DNA of 64,000 nucleotides from Streptomyces sp. NBC_00683 (GTDB lineage: Bacteria > Actinomycetota > Actinomycetes > Streptomycetales > Streptomycetaceae): positions 4,278,001-4,342,000 of the forward strand of contig NZ_CP109013.1 in the NCBI RefSeq assembly GCF_036226745.1, given 5' to 3'. A program made the position numbers and the translations under genes. Positions 28,807-37,754 of the stretch are shown piece after piece (position 1 is the stretch's first letter; the number at the start of each line of letters is the position of its first letter). Under the pieces are notes generated by a model. It was not told the DNA's origin. It did no database searches and saw only the letters and a program-made list of their open reading frames with translations.

Positions 28807-29214
28807 ATGGCCAAGTACCTTCTGCTCAAGCACTACCGGGGCGCACCGGCAGCGGTCAACGACGTGCCGATGGACCAGTGGGAGCCGGAAGAGGTTACGG
28901 CCCACATCCAGTACATGCGCGACTTCGCCGCTCGGCTCGAGGGCACCGGCGAGTACGTCGACGGCCAGGCGCTCTCCCCGGAGGGCACGTTCGTCCGCTC
29001 CGACGGCGAGGGACGCCCTCCCATCACCGACGGCCCGTTCGCGGAGACCAAGGACCTGATCGCCGGCTGGATGGTGATCGACGTCGAGACCTACGAGCGG
29101 GCGATCGAGCTGGCCGGCGAGCTGTCCGCGGCTCCGGGTGCGGGTGGGAAGCCGATCCACGAGTGGCTCGAGTTGCGCCCGTTCTACGCCGAGCTGCCCA
29201 CGACCACCGAGTGA
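28807..29214 (+). CDS. DGPF/YCII-domain protein
   Basis: 135-residue protein of the YCII-related (DGPF) family, ferredoxin-like fold. The namesake DGPF is at residues 75-78 in PITDGPFAETKD. Such proteins are the conserved neighbours of ECF42 sigma factors; their role as partners is proposed but not biochemically settled. GAGGAGAACACG precedes ATG 28807. Its stop overlaps the start of the sigma-factor gene by four bases (GTGA), implying translational coupling. Confidence 0.92.
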   Translation: MAKYLLLKHYRGAPAAVNDVPMDQWEPEEVTAHIQYMRDFAARLEGTGEYVDGQALSPEGTFVRSDGEGRPPITDGPFAETKDLIAGWMVIDVETYERAIELAGELSAAPGAGGKPIHEWLELRPFYAELPTTTE

Positions 29215-30356
29215 ACGACTCGCTGCTCCGGGAGCTGGTGCCCTCGGTGATCGGTGTCCTCGTCCGCCGCGGAGCCGACTTCGCGGCGGCTGAGGACGCC
29301 GTGCAGGACGCCCTGGTCGAGGCCGTGCGCGTGTGGCCGGACAACCCGCCGCGGGACCCCAAGGGCTGGCTGGTCACCGTGGCATGGCGCAAGTTCCTCG
29401 ACGCCGCCCGCGCCGACACCTCCCGCCGGCACCGCGAGGTACGCGTCGAGCGCGAGCCCGTGCCCGGCCCGAGCGAGTCGGTGGACGACCCGCTCCAGCT
29501 GTACTTCCTGTGCGCGCACCCGTCCCTGACCCCGGCCTCGGCCGTCGCTCTCACGCTTCGGGCGGTCGGCGGTCTGACCACGCGCCAGATCGCGCAGGCC
29601 TACCTCGTGCCGGAAGCGACCATGGCCCAGCGGATCAGCAGGGCCAAACGGACCGTCTCCGGCGTCCGGTTCGACCAGCCCGGTGACGTCGCCACGGTGC
29701 TGCGCGTCCTCTACCTGGTCTTCAACGAGGGCTACTCCGGCGACGTCGACCTCGCCGCCGAAGCGATCCGGCTCACTCGCCAACTGGCGGCCGGGACCAG
29801 CCATGAGGAGGTCGCGGGCCTGCTCGCGCTCATGCTGCTCCACCACGCCCGGCGCCCGGCACGGACCGGCCCCGACGGCCGGCTCGTGCCCCTTGCCGAA
29901 CAGGACCGCAGCCTGTGGAACACCCGCCTGATCGCCGAGGGCGTCGACGTGCTCCAGGCGGCCCTCGCCCGCGACCGCCTGGGCGAGTTCCAGGCACAGG
30001 CCGCCATCGCCGCGCTGCACGCCGACGCCCGGACGGCCGAGGAGACCGACTGGGTGCAGATCGTCGAGTGGTACGACGAACTGGTACGCCTCACCGACAG
30101 CCCGGTGGCCCGCCTCAACCGGGCCGTCGCGGTCGGTGAGGCCGACGGCCCGCGTGCCGGCCTGGCAGCCCTGGCGGGGCTGGACCCCGCCCTGCCCCGC
30201 CACACCGCCGTCGTGGCGTACCTGCACGAGCGGGACGGTGACCTGGTGACCGCGGCACGGCTCTACGCCGAGGCTGCCCGCTCGGCGCCCAGCCTCCCCG
30301 AGCGCGACCACCTCACGCGACAGGCCGCACGGCTCAACTCCCAGCTGCGCGGTTGA
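29211..30356 (+). CDS. ECF42-type RNA polymerase sigma factor with TPR-like extension
   Basis: 381-residue ECF sigma factor, about twice the usual length. Sigma-2 lies at about 1-70 ([37 protein letters not shown]) and sigma-4 at about 105-160 (LTTRQIAQAYLVPEATMAQRISRAKRT). The long all-helical C-terminal domain (about 170-381) contains TPR-like helices; in ECF42 proteins this extension replaces an anti-sigma factor and is needed for activity. No anti-sigma gene is present. GTG start at 29211 overlaps the DGPF gene stop. Confidence 0.92.
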   Translation: MNDSLLRELVPSVIGVLVRRGADFAAAEDAVQDALVEAVRVWPDNPPRDPKGWLVTVAWRKFLDAARADTSRRHREVRVEREPVPGPSESVDDPLQLYFLCAHPSLTPASAVALTLRAVGGLTTRQIAQAYLVPEATMAQRISRAKRTVSGVRFDQPGDVATVLRVLYLVFNEGYSGDVDLAAEAIRLTRQLAAGTSHEEVAGLLALMLLHHARRPARTGPDGRLVPLAEQDRSLWNTRLIAEGVDVLQAALARDRLGEFQAQAAIAALHADARTAEETDWVQIVEWYDELVRLTDSPVARLNRAVAVGEADGPRAGLAALAGLDPALPRHTAVVAYLHERDGDLVTAARLYAEAARSAPSLPERDHLTRQAARLNSQLRG

Positions 30357-30382
30357 GCGAGGCCTTGAAGGTGCAGGATCTC

Positions 30383-31303
30383 TCAGCGGTCCCCTGAGCC
30401 GACGTCGGCACGTGGCGACCGGGACGAGATCTGTGGAACGCGGGTCCTGGGCGGGTGCTCCACGGTCGGCCATGCGCGGTCGTCCACCGTCAGGAACGGC
30501 TCGCCCAGCACGGTCGTCGGAGTCGTACCGGTGAACTCCATGACGTCCCGATGGAGATGGGACTGGTCGTAGTAGCCGCCGTCCGCCGCGACTTGGGCTG
30601 CGCCTTCACCGGCGATCAGGCGGTGCACGGCATGGTCGAAGCGGACCAGCTTCGCGGCACTCTTCGGTGGGAGGCCGATGTGCGAGTGGAACCGGGACCA
30701 CAGACGCTTGCGGCTCCATCCGAGTTCGTCCGCCAGATGGTCGATCCGGACGAGGCCCCTGCCGCCGACGATCCGGTTCCAGGCCCAGGCCACCGCCGGG
30801 TCCACCGGCGACCGCGCCTCGAACCGGCGGGCGAGCAGTGCGTCCATGAACGCGAAGCGGCCCTCCCACGAGGGAATCTCGCTCAGTTGCTCGCGAATCC
30901 GTGACGCGTCCCTGCCCCACACCTCGTCGAGGGACACCGGGGAACCGGCCAGATCGGCCGGAGAGACACCCAGAACCGCGCCTGCGACCACCGGGGACAG
31001 ACGCACCTGCACGCACTCGGCATGTTCGCCCCACGCCCGGACCCCGCCCCCGGATCCGAACCCGGGACCGGCGACGAGACTGCCCCGATGCCGCCGCCCG
31101 GCGCCGTCCTCCACTGTGGACGGGATCGCCCCGAACTCCAGGATCAGCATGACCGCCGGGTGCGGAACCACCCGCAGGCCACCGACAAGTGGGCCGGGGA
31201 CGCGGAACCCGGCCATGTCGACACCGGCAACCCTGCTGGGCCGCTGCGGGCGTGCGACGTCCCACACAGCGGGATCTTCACGTTCACCCGTGGTGGACCC
31301 CAT
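30383..31303 (-). CDS. AraC-family regulator
   Basis: 306-residue AraC/XylS-type regulator. An N-terminal ligand/dimer domain (to ~190) precedes two HTH motifs at ~195-280: LADELGWSRKRLWSRF and AAQVAADGGYYDQSHLHRDV, then FTGTTPTTVL. Divergent from an alpha/beta hydrolase gene with only 75 bp between starts, so it very likely controls that hydrolase. Effector unknown. Confidence 0.9.
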   Translation of the reverse strand: MGSTTGEREDPAVWDVARPQRPSRVAGVDMAGFRVPGPLVGGLRVVPHPAVMLILEFGAIPSTVEDGAGRRHRGSLVAGPGFGSGGGVRAWGEHAECVQVRLSPVVAGAVLGVSPADLAGSPVSLDEVWGRDASRIREQLSEIPSWEGRFAFMDALLARRFEARSPVDPAVAWAWNRIVGGRGLVRIDHLADELGWSRKRLWSRFHSHIGLPPKSAAKLVRFDHAVHRLIAGEGAAQVAADGGYYDQSHLHRDVMEFTGTTPTTVLGEPFLTVDDRAWPTVEHPPRTRVPQISSRSPRADVGSGDR

Positions 31304-31378
31304 CCCCGAATGCTACGCGGGCCAAGGAGGGAACATTTGTCCAAGCCGCCGGTGTGTACCGACGGCGACAGTGGACTC

Positions 31379-32239
31379 ATGACTCCCGACAGGCACCCTC
31401 ATCCGAACGGCGACGCCGTTGCCCCCGAGGATTCGATCCTCTGCCTGGACCACGGCGACCTCTACGTCCGCCAGGACGGCCCTCGCGACGCCCCCGTTCT
31501 CCTCCTCATCCATGGATCCGCAGCCTCGAGCCGGTCGTGGGACGCCCTCGTTCCACTGCTGGCCACGCTCCATCGCGTCATCCGGATCGACCTGCCGGGG
31601 CACGGCCGCTCGGCCGAACCGGTCGACGGCGACTACGCGACCCCGGAGCAGGGACGCAGGATCAGCACGGCACTGGACCGGCTCGGCGTCGAACACGCCG
31701 TAGTCGTCGGCCACTCCAGCGGCGGCTACGCAGCCACCGCCCTCGCCGAGCAACGACCCGACCTGGTGACCGCGCTCGCGCTCATCAGCACCGGCCCCGG
31801 CATGGATGCCTTCATCGCACCCGGTCCCGCCGCGTTCCACCCCGCGCAGTGGCCGCCGACCGACGAACAGATCCGCCAGTTCGCAAGCCCCGGATTCCGC
31901 GCGGGCTTCCAGGTCCCGCAAGAGCTCGTCGACGAACTGCGCGGCATGTCCTTCGGGGCGGTCACCGCAGCCATGCAGGCGTGCACCGCCTATCTGAACG
32001 AGCTGGCGCTCCCGGATCGGCTGAAGGCCCTCGGTAAACCGCTGCAGGTGATCTTCGGCGACGAAGACCGCAGATGGCGCCCCTCGTCCGCGGCCGACTA
32101 CCGCGTCGTTCCGGGCGCGAGAGTCGAGTTCCTGCCCGGTGCCGGACACACACCCATTCTGGAGGATCCGCCGCGGACCGCGGCGCTCCTCCTGTCCTTC
32201 ACCGAGACCCACACCGTTCGAGCGCCCGAGGCCACTTGA
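31379..32239 (+). CDS. Alpha/beta hydrolase
   Basis: 286-residue alpha/beta hydrolase. The oxyanion segment LLLIHGSAASSRSW is near residue 45, the nucleophile elbow is GHSSGG (Ser113), and the catalytic His lies in GAGHTPILEDP near the C-terminus. The ATG at 31379 has no strong ribosome site. Substrate unknown. It shares a short promoter region with the divergent AraC gene and converges on dnaB 46 bp away. Confidence 0.9.
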   Translation: MTPDRHPHPNGDAVAPEDSILCLDHGDLYVRQDGPRDAPVLLLIHGSAASSRSWDALVPLLATLHRVIRIDLPGHGRSAEPVDGDYATPEQGRRISTALDRLGVEHAVVVGHSSGGYAATALAEQRPDLVTALALISTGPGMDAFIAPGPAAFHPAQWPPTDEQIRQFASPGFRAGFQVPQELVDELRGMSFGAVTAAMQACTAYLNELALPDRLKALGKPLQVIFGDEDRRWRPSSAADYRVVPGARVEFLPGAGHTPILEDPPRTAALLLSFTETHTVRAPEAT

Positions 32240-32285
32240 CGATCAAGCCAGGGACGAACGCAGACCCCGCCCGCAGAAGGGCGAC

Positions 32286-33761
32286 TCAGGTCTGCGCCAT
32301 GTCCACGAAACGCGAGTAGTGACCCTGGAAGGCCACAGTGATCGTCGCCGTCGGGCCGTTACGGTGCTTGGCCACGATCAGGTCCGCCTCGCCCGCACGG
32401 GGCGACTCCTTCTCGTACGCGTCCTCACGGTGCAGCAGGATCACCATGTCGGCGTCCTGCTCGATGGAACCGGACTCACGCAGGTCGGAGACCATCGGCT
32501 TCTTGTCCGTACGCTGCTCGGGGCCACGGTTCAGCTGGGAGAGCGCGATGACGGGAAGCTCCAGCTCCTTTGCGAGGAGCTTGAGGTTTCGGGACATGTC
32601 CGAGACCTCCTGCTGACGGCTCTCTGCACGTTTGGCACCACCGGACTGCATCAGCTGCAGGTAGTCGATGACGACGAGCTTGAGACCGTTCCGCTGCTTC
32701 AGACGACGGCATTTCGCCCGGATCTCCATCATCGAGAGGTTCGGCGAATCGTCGATGTAGAGGGGAGCCGCGGAAACGTCCGGCATCCGCCGGGCCAGCC
32801 TCGTCCAGTCCTCGTCGGTCATCGTGCCGGAGCGCATGTGGTGGAGCGCCACCCGCGCCTCGGCGGACAGCAGGCGCATCGCGATCTCGTTGCGCCCCAT
32901 TTCCAGGGAGAAGATCACGCTCGGGAGATTGCTCTTGATCGAGCATGCGCGGGCGAAGTCCAGGGCGAGCGTGGACTTTCCCATGGCGGGTCGCGCCGCG
33001 ATGACGATCATCTGACCGGGGTGCAGGCCGTTCGTCAGCGAGTCCAGATCGGTGAATCCGGTCGGTACACCGGTCATCTCGCCGCTGCGTGACCCGATCG
33101 CCTCGATCTCGTCGAGCGCACCCTCCATGATGTCGCCGAGCGGCAGGTAGTCCTCACTGGTGCGCTGCTCGGTGACGGCGTAGATCTCGGCCTGGGCGGA
33201 GTTGACGATCTCGTCGACGTCTCCGTCGGCGGCGTACCCCATCTGCGTGATCTTCGTGCCCGCTTCGACGAGACGCCGGAGCACGGCCCGCTCGTGGACG
33301 ATCTCCGCGTAGTACGAGGCGTTGGCGGCCGTCGGTACGGACTGGACCAGCGTGTGCAGATACGGGGCTCCGCCGACCTTGGTGATCTCGCCGCGCTTGA
33401 CCAGCTCGGCCGCCACGGTGATCGGGTCGGCCGGCTCGCCCTTGGCATAGAGGTCGAGGATCGCCGTGTAGACGGTCTCGTGGGCCGGACGGTAGAAGTC
33501 GTGGCCCTTGATGATCTCCACGACATCGGCGATGGCGTCCTTGGACAGCAGCATGCCGCCGAGCACGGACTGCTCCGCGTCGAGGTCCTGCGGAGGGACT
33601 CGCTCGAACCCGGACGAGCCACCGTCCCAGCCGCTCTCGCGCCCCCGGTCGTGCTGCTCGTCCCGTCCCTTGCCCTCACCGCGTCGCTGACGGGAAACGG
33701 GCAGACGGTCGCTGGGACCGACGTCGGCCCAGGGATCGTCCAAAGGCTCGGGAATGCTCAC
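32286..33761 (-). CDS. dnaB: Replicative DNA helicase DnaB
   Basis: Hexameric 5'-3' helicase that unwinds DNA at the replication fork. The 491-residue form has a charged N-terminal tail, the primase-interacting N-domain (DLDAEQSVLGGMLL from ~55) and a RecA-like motor with Walker A ARPAMGKSTL and Walker B LVVIDYLQLM. No intein interrupts it. The GTG at 33761 is chosen because GGAGGAGG lies just upstream; a longer ATG start at 33800 would place that ribosome site inside the gene. A cluster of DnaA boxes lies 180-270 bp upstream, suggesting DnaA-linked control. Confidence 0.97.
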   Translation of the reverse strand: MSIPEPLDDPWADVGPSDRLPVSRQRRGEGKGRDEQHDRGRESGWDGGSSGFERVPPQDLDAEQSVLGGMLLSKDAIADVVEIIKGHDFYRPAHETVYTAILDLYAKGEPADPITVAAELVKRGEITKVGGAPYLHTLVQSVPTAANASYYAEIVHERAVLRRLVEAGTKITQMGYAADGDVDEIVNSAQAEIYAVTEQRTSEDYLPLGDIMEGALDEIEAIGSRSGEMTGVPTGFTDLDSLTNGLHPGQMIVIAARPAMGKSTLALDFARACSIKSNLPSVIFSLEMGRNEIAMRLLSAEARVALHHMRSGTMTDEDWTRLARRMPDVSAAPLYIDDSPNLSMMEIRAKCRRLKQRNGLKLVVIDYLQLMQSGGAKRAESRQQEVSDMSRNLKLLAKELELPVIALSQLNRGPEQRTDKKPMVSDLRESGSIEQDADMVILLHREDAYEKESPRAGEADLIVAKHRNGPTATITVAFQGHYSRFVDMAQT

Positions 33762-33942
33762 CGGGCCACCTCCTCCCGTCCGCTTCGCGGACCTAGCCAT
33801 GCCACTCTTTCTTACGGCACGGCACCGACAAACAAGACGCCCGACTCCGGATCCGGCGCGTCAAGTTCTGCGGACTTCCAAGCCGGAACGGAGTGCGGGC
33901 GCCGCCCCACGGTAGGCCGGTCCGCACCGTCAGCCAATCTGG

Positions 33943-34031
33943 TTATCCACAGGGCATGTGGACGACGGACCAGATGCTGTGGAGAACTCCACAGAACCTG
34001 TGCACGGACCGGGGGACAGCACTGTGGACAA
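33943..34031. promoter_or_regulatory. DnaA-box cluster between dnaB and the MATE gene
   Basis: Four DnaA boxes within 89 bp: TTATCCACA at 33943 (plus strand), the inverted pair TGTGGAGAA/AACTCCACA at 33978-33993 (inside the 18-bp palindrome CTGTGGAGAACTCCACAG), and TGTGGACAA at 34023-34031, i.e. a perfect Streptomyces TTGTCCACA box on the minus strand. The surrounding 33.8-34.2 kb gap holds no gene. Binding by DnaA is inferred from the boxes. Confidence 0.75.
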
Positions 34032-34091
34032 ACTCATACCGTCATCACCAAGGCGGCCCTGACCTGCACTTTCTCCATCCACCGGCTGTGG

Positions 34092-34109
34092 GGGAGAAAA
34101 ACTTTTCTC
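34092..34109. promoter_or_regulatory. AT-rich 18-bp inverted repeat upstream of the MATE gene
   Basis: GGAGAAAAACTTTTCTCC: perfect 8-bp arms with a 2-base centre, unusual in base composition for this genome. Lies 111 bp upstream of the MATE start and just right of the DnaA boxes. Could be an operator; the binding protein is unknown. Confidence 0.4.
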
Positions 34110-34219
34110 CTCAGCGCAAGATCACTGCAAACCACGCGCGAGCGAACCCGGGACTCGGTAAAAAGTAAGGACTGCTATCGCATTGCATCTCTTACCTGTG
34201 GAAGATTAGATTAGCCCTC

Positions 34220-35557
34220 ATGACCCAGGCCCCCACGACCCGACGATCCAGTCGCCGCCGGCACGACCGCGAGATCATCGCACTCGCCGTTCCGGCCTTC
34301 GGCGCGCTCGTTGCCGAGCCGCTCTTCGTCATCGTCGACAGCGCCATCGTCGGTCACCTCGGCACCTCCCAGCTGGCCGGCCTGGGGGTCGCAGCGGCCC
34401 TGCTGACGACCGCCGTGAGCGTCTTCGTCTTCCTCGCCTACGCCACCACCGCTGCCGTCGCCCGCCGGGTCGGTGCGGGAGATCTGTCCTCCGCGATCCG
34501 CCAAGGCATGGACGGCATCTGGCTCGCCCTGCTGCTCGGCGCCGTCGTCGTCGCCGTTACGCTCCCGTCGGCCCCGTGGCTGGTCGAGGCGTTCGGCGCA
34601 TCGGAGACCGCCGCTCCCTACGCCACCACGTATCTGCGGATCTCCAGCCTCGGCATTCCGGCCATGCTCGTCGTGCTCGCCGCGACCGGCGTCCTGCGTG
34701 GCCTGCAGGACACCCGTACGCCGCTCTACGTCGCCATCGGCGGGTTCGCCGCCAACGGTGTGCTCAACGTGGTCCTGGTCTACGGAGCCGGCCTCGGGAT
34801 CGCCGGCTCCGCGTGGGGAACCGTGATCGCCCAGGTCGGAATGGCCCTCGTCTACCTGATCGTCGTGGTGCGCGGGGCCCGTCGGCACGGCGCGTCTCTT
34901 CGCCCTGACGCCGCAGGGATCAGGGCGAGCGCACAGGCAGGTGTCCCCCTGCTGGTCCGCACGCTCTCTCTGCGCTCGGTCCTGATGATCGCCACTGCTG
35001 TCGCCGCCCGGATGGGCGACACGGACATCGCCGCACACCAGATCATTCTCTCGCTCTGGAGCCTCACAGCCTTCGCCCTCGATGCCATTGCCATCGCGGG
35101 TCAGGCCATCATCGGCCGCTACCTGGGGGCGAACGACGCCAAGGGCGCACGCGAAGCCTGCCGCCGGATGGTCCAGTGGGGCATCGCGTCCGGGGTGGTC
35201 CTGGGGGTACTGATCGTGCTGGCACGCCCCCTGTTCATCCCGCTCTTCACCGGTGACGAATCCGTGCAGGACACCCTGCTGCCCGCCCTACTGGTCCTGG
35301 CGGTCTCCCAGCCGATCGCCGGCGTGGTTTTCGTCCTGGACGGAGTACTGATGGGGGCCGGCGACGGCCGCTACCTGGCCTGGGCCATGCTCCTGACCCT
35401 GGCCGTCTTCGCTCCGGTCGCACTCCTCATCCCCAGCCTCGGAGGAGGCCTCACGGCTCTCTGGTGGGCGATGACGCTGATGATGACAGTCCGGCTTGCG
35501 ACACTCTGGATCCGGACCCGCTCGGGCCGGTGGATCGTCACCGGCGCCAGCCGCTGA
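34220..35557 (+). CDS. MATE-family efflux transporter
   Basis: 445-residue, 12-helix multidrug and toxic compound extrusion transporter (DinF-like branch). Two homologous halves are visible: EPLFVIVDSAIVGHLGTSQLA near residue 36 and ARMGDTDIAAHQI near 265. ATG 34220 follows GATTAGATTAGCC without a ribosome site; TAGATT could be a -10 of a leaderless message. Substrate unknown. Ends before a convergent parS-plus-terminator region shared with rplI. Confidence 0.92.
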   Translation: MTQAPTTRRSSRRRHDREIIALAVPAFGALVAEPLFVIVDSAIVGHLGTSQLAGLGVAAALLTTAVSVFVFLAYATTAAVARRVGAGDLSSAIRQGMDGIWLALLLGAVVVAVTLPSAPWLVEAFGASETAAPYATTYLRISSLGIPAMLVVLAATGVLRGLQDTRTPLYVAIGGFAANGVLNVVLVYGAGLGIAGSAWGTVIAQVGMALVYLIVVVRGARRHGASLRPDAAGIRASAQAGVPLLVRTLSLRSVLMIATAVAARMGDTDIAAHQIILSLWSLTAFALDAIAIAGQAIIGRYLGANDAKGAREACRRMVQWGIASGVVLGVLIVLARPLFIPLFTGDESVQDTLLPALLVLAVSQPIAGVVFVLDGVLMGAGDGRYLAWAMLLTLAVFAPVALLIPSLGGGLTALWWAMTLMMTVRLATLWIRTRSGRWIVTGASR

Positions 35558-35659
35558 TCGGGGCCGGGTCGACGGCTGAGCAGCAGCAGGGATGGCGGAG
35601 CAGCGGCGGAGGAGCAGAGGCGGCGGAGCAGACGGCGGCCTTTGCTGCCCTCGATTGCT

Positions 35660-35673
35660 GTTTCACGTGAAAC
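35660..35673. other. parS: parS centromere site 4
   Basis: Perfect GTTTCACGTGAAAC in the convergent gap between the MATE gene and rplI, three bases left of the rplI terminator hairpin. Confidence 0.95.
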
Positions 35674-35676
35674 GAC

Positions 35677-35707
35677 GAAGGGCCGCACCCTCAGGGTGCG
35701 GCCCTTC
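35677..35707. terminator. Terminator of the rpsF-ssb-rpsR-rplI operon
   Basis: Perfect 14-bp stem GAAGGGCCGCACCC / GGGTGCGGCCCTTC with loop TCA, 24 bp past the rplI stop and serving the convergent MATE gene too. Confidence 0.92.
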
Positions 35708-35731
35708 ACCTAGCTCAGCTGAGCTGTGCCC

Positions 35732-36178
35732 TTAGGCAGCAACGACCTCGATACCGAGCTTCGCGGCAACCTCGGGGTGCAGACGGACGGACACCTGGTA
35801 TCCGCCGAGCGTCTTGATCGGCGAGCCGAGCTCGACGCGACGCTTGTCGACGTCCGGGCCACCGGCAGACTTGATCGCCGTGGCGATGTCGGCCGGGGTG
35901 ACGGAGCCGAAGAGACGGCCGGCGTCGCCGGAGCGAACAGCCAGACGGACCTTCACGGCCTCGAGCTTGGCCTTGATCTCGTTGGCCTGCTCGATCGTCG
36001 AGATCTCGTGGATCTTGCGGGCGCGGCGGATCTGCGCCACGTCCTTCTCGCCGCCCTTGGTCCAGCGGATGGCAAAGCCCCGCGGAACCAGGTAGTTACG
36101 GGCGTACCCGTCCTTGACGTCCACGACGTCGCCGGCAGCACCGAGGCCAGTGACCTCGTGGGTGAGGATGATCTTCAT
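35732..36178 (-). CDS. rplI: 50S ribosomal protein L9
   Basis: 148-residue bL9, binding 23S rRNA at the base of the L1 stalk. N-domain [34 protein letters not shown] is canonical; the central helix and C-domain ([16 protein letters not shown]) are intact. Last gene of the operon rpsF-ssb-rpsR-rplI, 18 bp after rpsR. Confidence 0.99.
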   Translation of the reverse strand: MKIILTHEVTGLGAAGDVVDVKDGYARNYLVPRGFAIRWTKGGEKDVAQIRRARKIHEISTIEQANEIKAKLEAVKVRLAVRSGDAGRLFGSVTPADIATAIKSAGGPDVDKRRVELGSPIKTLGGYQVSVRLHPEVAAKLGIEVVAA

Positions 36179-36196
36179 GATTCGGTCACCCTTCCC

Positions 36197-36433
36197 TTAT
36201 CGCGCGGTGGACGTGTAGGGCAGCAGCGCCATCTCACGGCTGTTCTTGACTGCCGTGGCGACGTCACGCTGGTGCTGAGTGCAGTTGCCGGTGACGCGGC
36301 GGGCACGGATCTTGCCGCGGTCGGAAATGAACTTCCGCAGCATGTTCGTGTCCTTGTAGTCCACGTACTGGGTCTTGTCCTTGCAGAATGCGCAGACCTT
36401 CTTCTTAGGCTTGCGCACAGGCGGCTTCGCCAT
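36197..36433 (-). CDS. rpsR: 30S ribosomal protein S18 (cysteine-containing form)
   Basis: 78-residue bS18. Cys14, Cys17, Cys51 and His54 could form a zinc site (C-x2-C ... C-x2-H), marking it as the zinc-type paralogue; streptomycetes usually have a second, cysteine-free copy under Zur control elsewhere. Sits between ssb and rplI in the conserved operon. Confidence 0.98.
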   Translation of the reverse strand: MAKPPVRKPKKKVCAFCKDKTQYVDYKDTNMLRKFISDRGKIRARRVTGNCTQHQRDVATAVKNSREMALLPYTSTAR

Positions 36434-36476
36434 TGTGTTTCTCCTGTGTGATCAAGAAGTGGGGGTACGAGCAGCC

Positions 36477-37106
36477 CTAGAAGGGAGGCTCGTCCGAGTA
36501 GCCGCCGCCGGAACCACCGGAGCTGCCGGAACCACCGGAGCTTCCGCCCCAGCCGCCTCCGCCGCCCTGCTGGCCCCCGGCCGACTGGCCGCCGGCCGGC
36601 GCGCTGGTGGCCCACGGGTCGTCGGCGGGTGCACCGCCGCCGCCCTGCTGGCCGCCGCCACCGGAACCGCCGCCCCAGTTGCCGCCGCCCTGCTGGCCAC
36701 CGCCGCCGTATCCACCCTGGCCGCCGGCCTGACCACCGCGACCAGTGGTCTTGGTGACCTTGGCCGTGGCGTTCTTGAGACTGGGGCCGACTTCCTCGAC
36801 ATCCAGCTCGTAGACCGTGCGCTTGACGCCCTCACGGTCCTCGTAGGACCGCTGCTTCAACCGGCCCTGCACGACAACGCGCATGCCTCGCTGGAGCGAC
36901 TCCGCGACGTTCTCCGCCGCCTGACGCCAGACCGAGCAGGTGAGGAACAGGCCTTCGCCGTCCTTCCACTCATTGGTCTGCCGGTCGAAGATGCGGGGAG
37001 TGGACGCGACACGGAACTTCGCGACCGCCGCACCGGACGGGGTGAAGCGCAGCTCGGGGTCGTCGACGAGATTGCCGACGACCGTGATGACGGTCTCGCC
37101 TGCCAT
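36477..37106 (-). CDS. ssb: Single-stranded DNA-binding protein SsbA
   Basis: 209-residue SSB. The OB-fold occupies residues 1-115 ([19 protein letters not shown]). A very long Gly/Gln-rich linker follows (about 125-200) and then the acidic partner-binding tip DEPPF. Essential for replication, repair and recombination. The glycine-rich linker is longer than in E. coli SSB, which is usual for Streptomyces SsbA. Co-transcribed with rpsF and rpsR. Confidence 0.98.
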   Translation of the reverse strand: MAGETVITVVGNLVDDPELRFTPSGAAVAKFRVASTPRIFDRQTNEWKDGEGLFLTCSVWRQAAENVAESLQRGMRVVVQGRLKQRSYEDREGVKRTVYELDVEEVGPSLKNATAKVTKTTGRGGQAGGQGGYGGGGQQGGGNWGGGSGGGGQQGGGGAPADDPWATSAPAGGQSAGGQQGGGGGWGGSSGGSGSSGGSGGGYSDEPPF

Positions 37107-37164
37107 GGGTGAACCTCTCGGCGGGGATTGCTTCTGGCTGCTTGCTGCTACTCGAACCCGATGA

Positions 37165-37187
37165 CCACTGAGCTAGAAGCTCAGTGG
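37165..37187 (-). promoter_or_regulatory. Hairpin across the rpsF stop codon
   Basis: CCACTGAGCT / AGCTCAGTGG with loop AGA: a perfect 10-bp stem containing the rpsF stop, 59 bp before the ssb start. It may modulate read-through, processing or relative expression of rpsF and ssb; no U-run follows. Confidence 0.55.
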
Positions 37188-37471
37188 GTCTCGGGACGGA
37201 GGACCTTGGTCCGGAGGACCGACTCGTTCAGGTTCATCTGTCGGTCGAGCTCCTTGACGACTGCAGGCTCGGCCTGCAGGTCGATGACCGAGTAGATGCC
37301 CTCAGGCTTCTTCTTGATCTCGTAAGAGAGACGACGACGGCCCCAGGTGTCGACCTTCTCAACCTTTCCGTTGCCCTCACGGACAACGGAAAGGAAGTTC
37401 TCGATCAACGGGGAGACTGCTCGCTCCTCGAGATCGGGGTCGAGGATGACCATCACCTCGTAGTGACGCAT
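37181..37471 (-). CDS. rpsF: 30S ribosomal protein S6
   Basis: 96-residue bS6, partner of S18 on the 30S platform. The sequence [16 protein letters not shown]...[17 protein letters not shown] is canonical. AAGGAGGTGG precedes ATG 37471. First gene of the operon. A leader hairpin lies upstream; in many bacteria the S6:S18 complex represses this operon through its leader RNA. Confidence 0.99.
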
Positions 37472-37499
37472 GTGGAACCCACCTCCTTTGGACTCAGCG

Positions 37500-37518
37500 G
37501 CCACGGTCGTTCCGTGGC
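37500..37518 (-). promoter_or_regulatory. rpsF leader stem-loop
   Basis: GCCACGG-AACGA-CCGTGGC in the rpsF leader RNA, 7-bp perfect stem about 30 bases upstream of the start. It contains CCG, as do known S6:S18-binding leaders, but the full motif cannot be confirmed by eye. Confidence 0.4.
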
Positions 37519-37754
37519 AGGAGGGTCGTGATGCGTAAGCAACAGTGTCTCCGAGTAAAACAGCCGCCACTGACAACGCCCGTCGTCGAATCCGAGGGAG
37601 CTGCAGTGCTGGCTCAGGGCAGACACCGGTGCAGACCGTACAGAGTACCCGCAGACAGGCTTCCGGTTGAAATCCGGTGCCGAGGAGACGCAATCTGTAC
37701 ACATCGGTTGTGAGCGGCGCTACAGTGCACCGCCTTCCGGCCAGGAGGTTCTCC

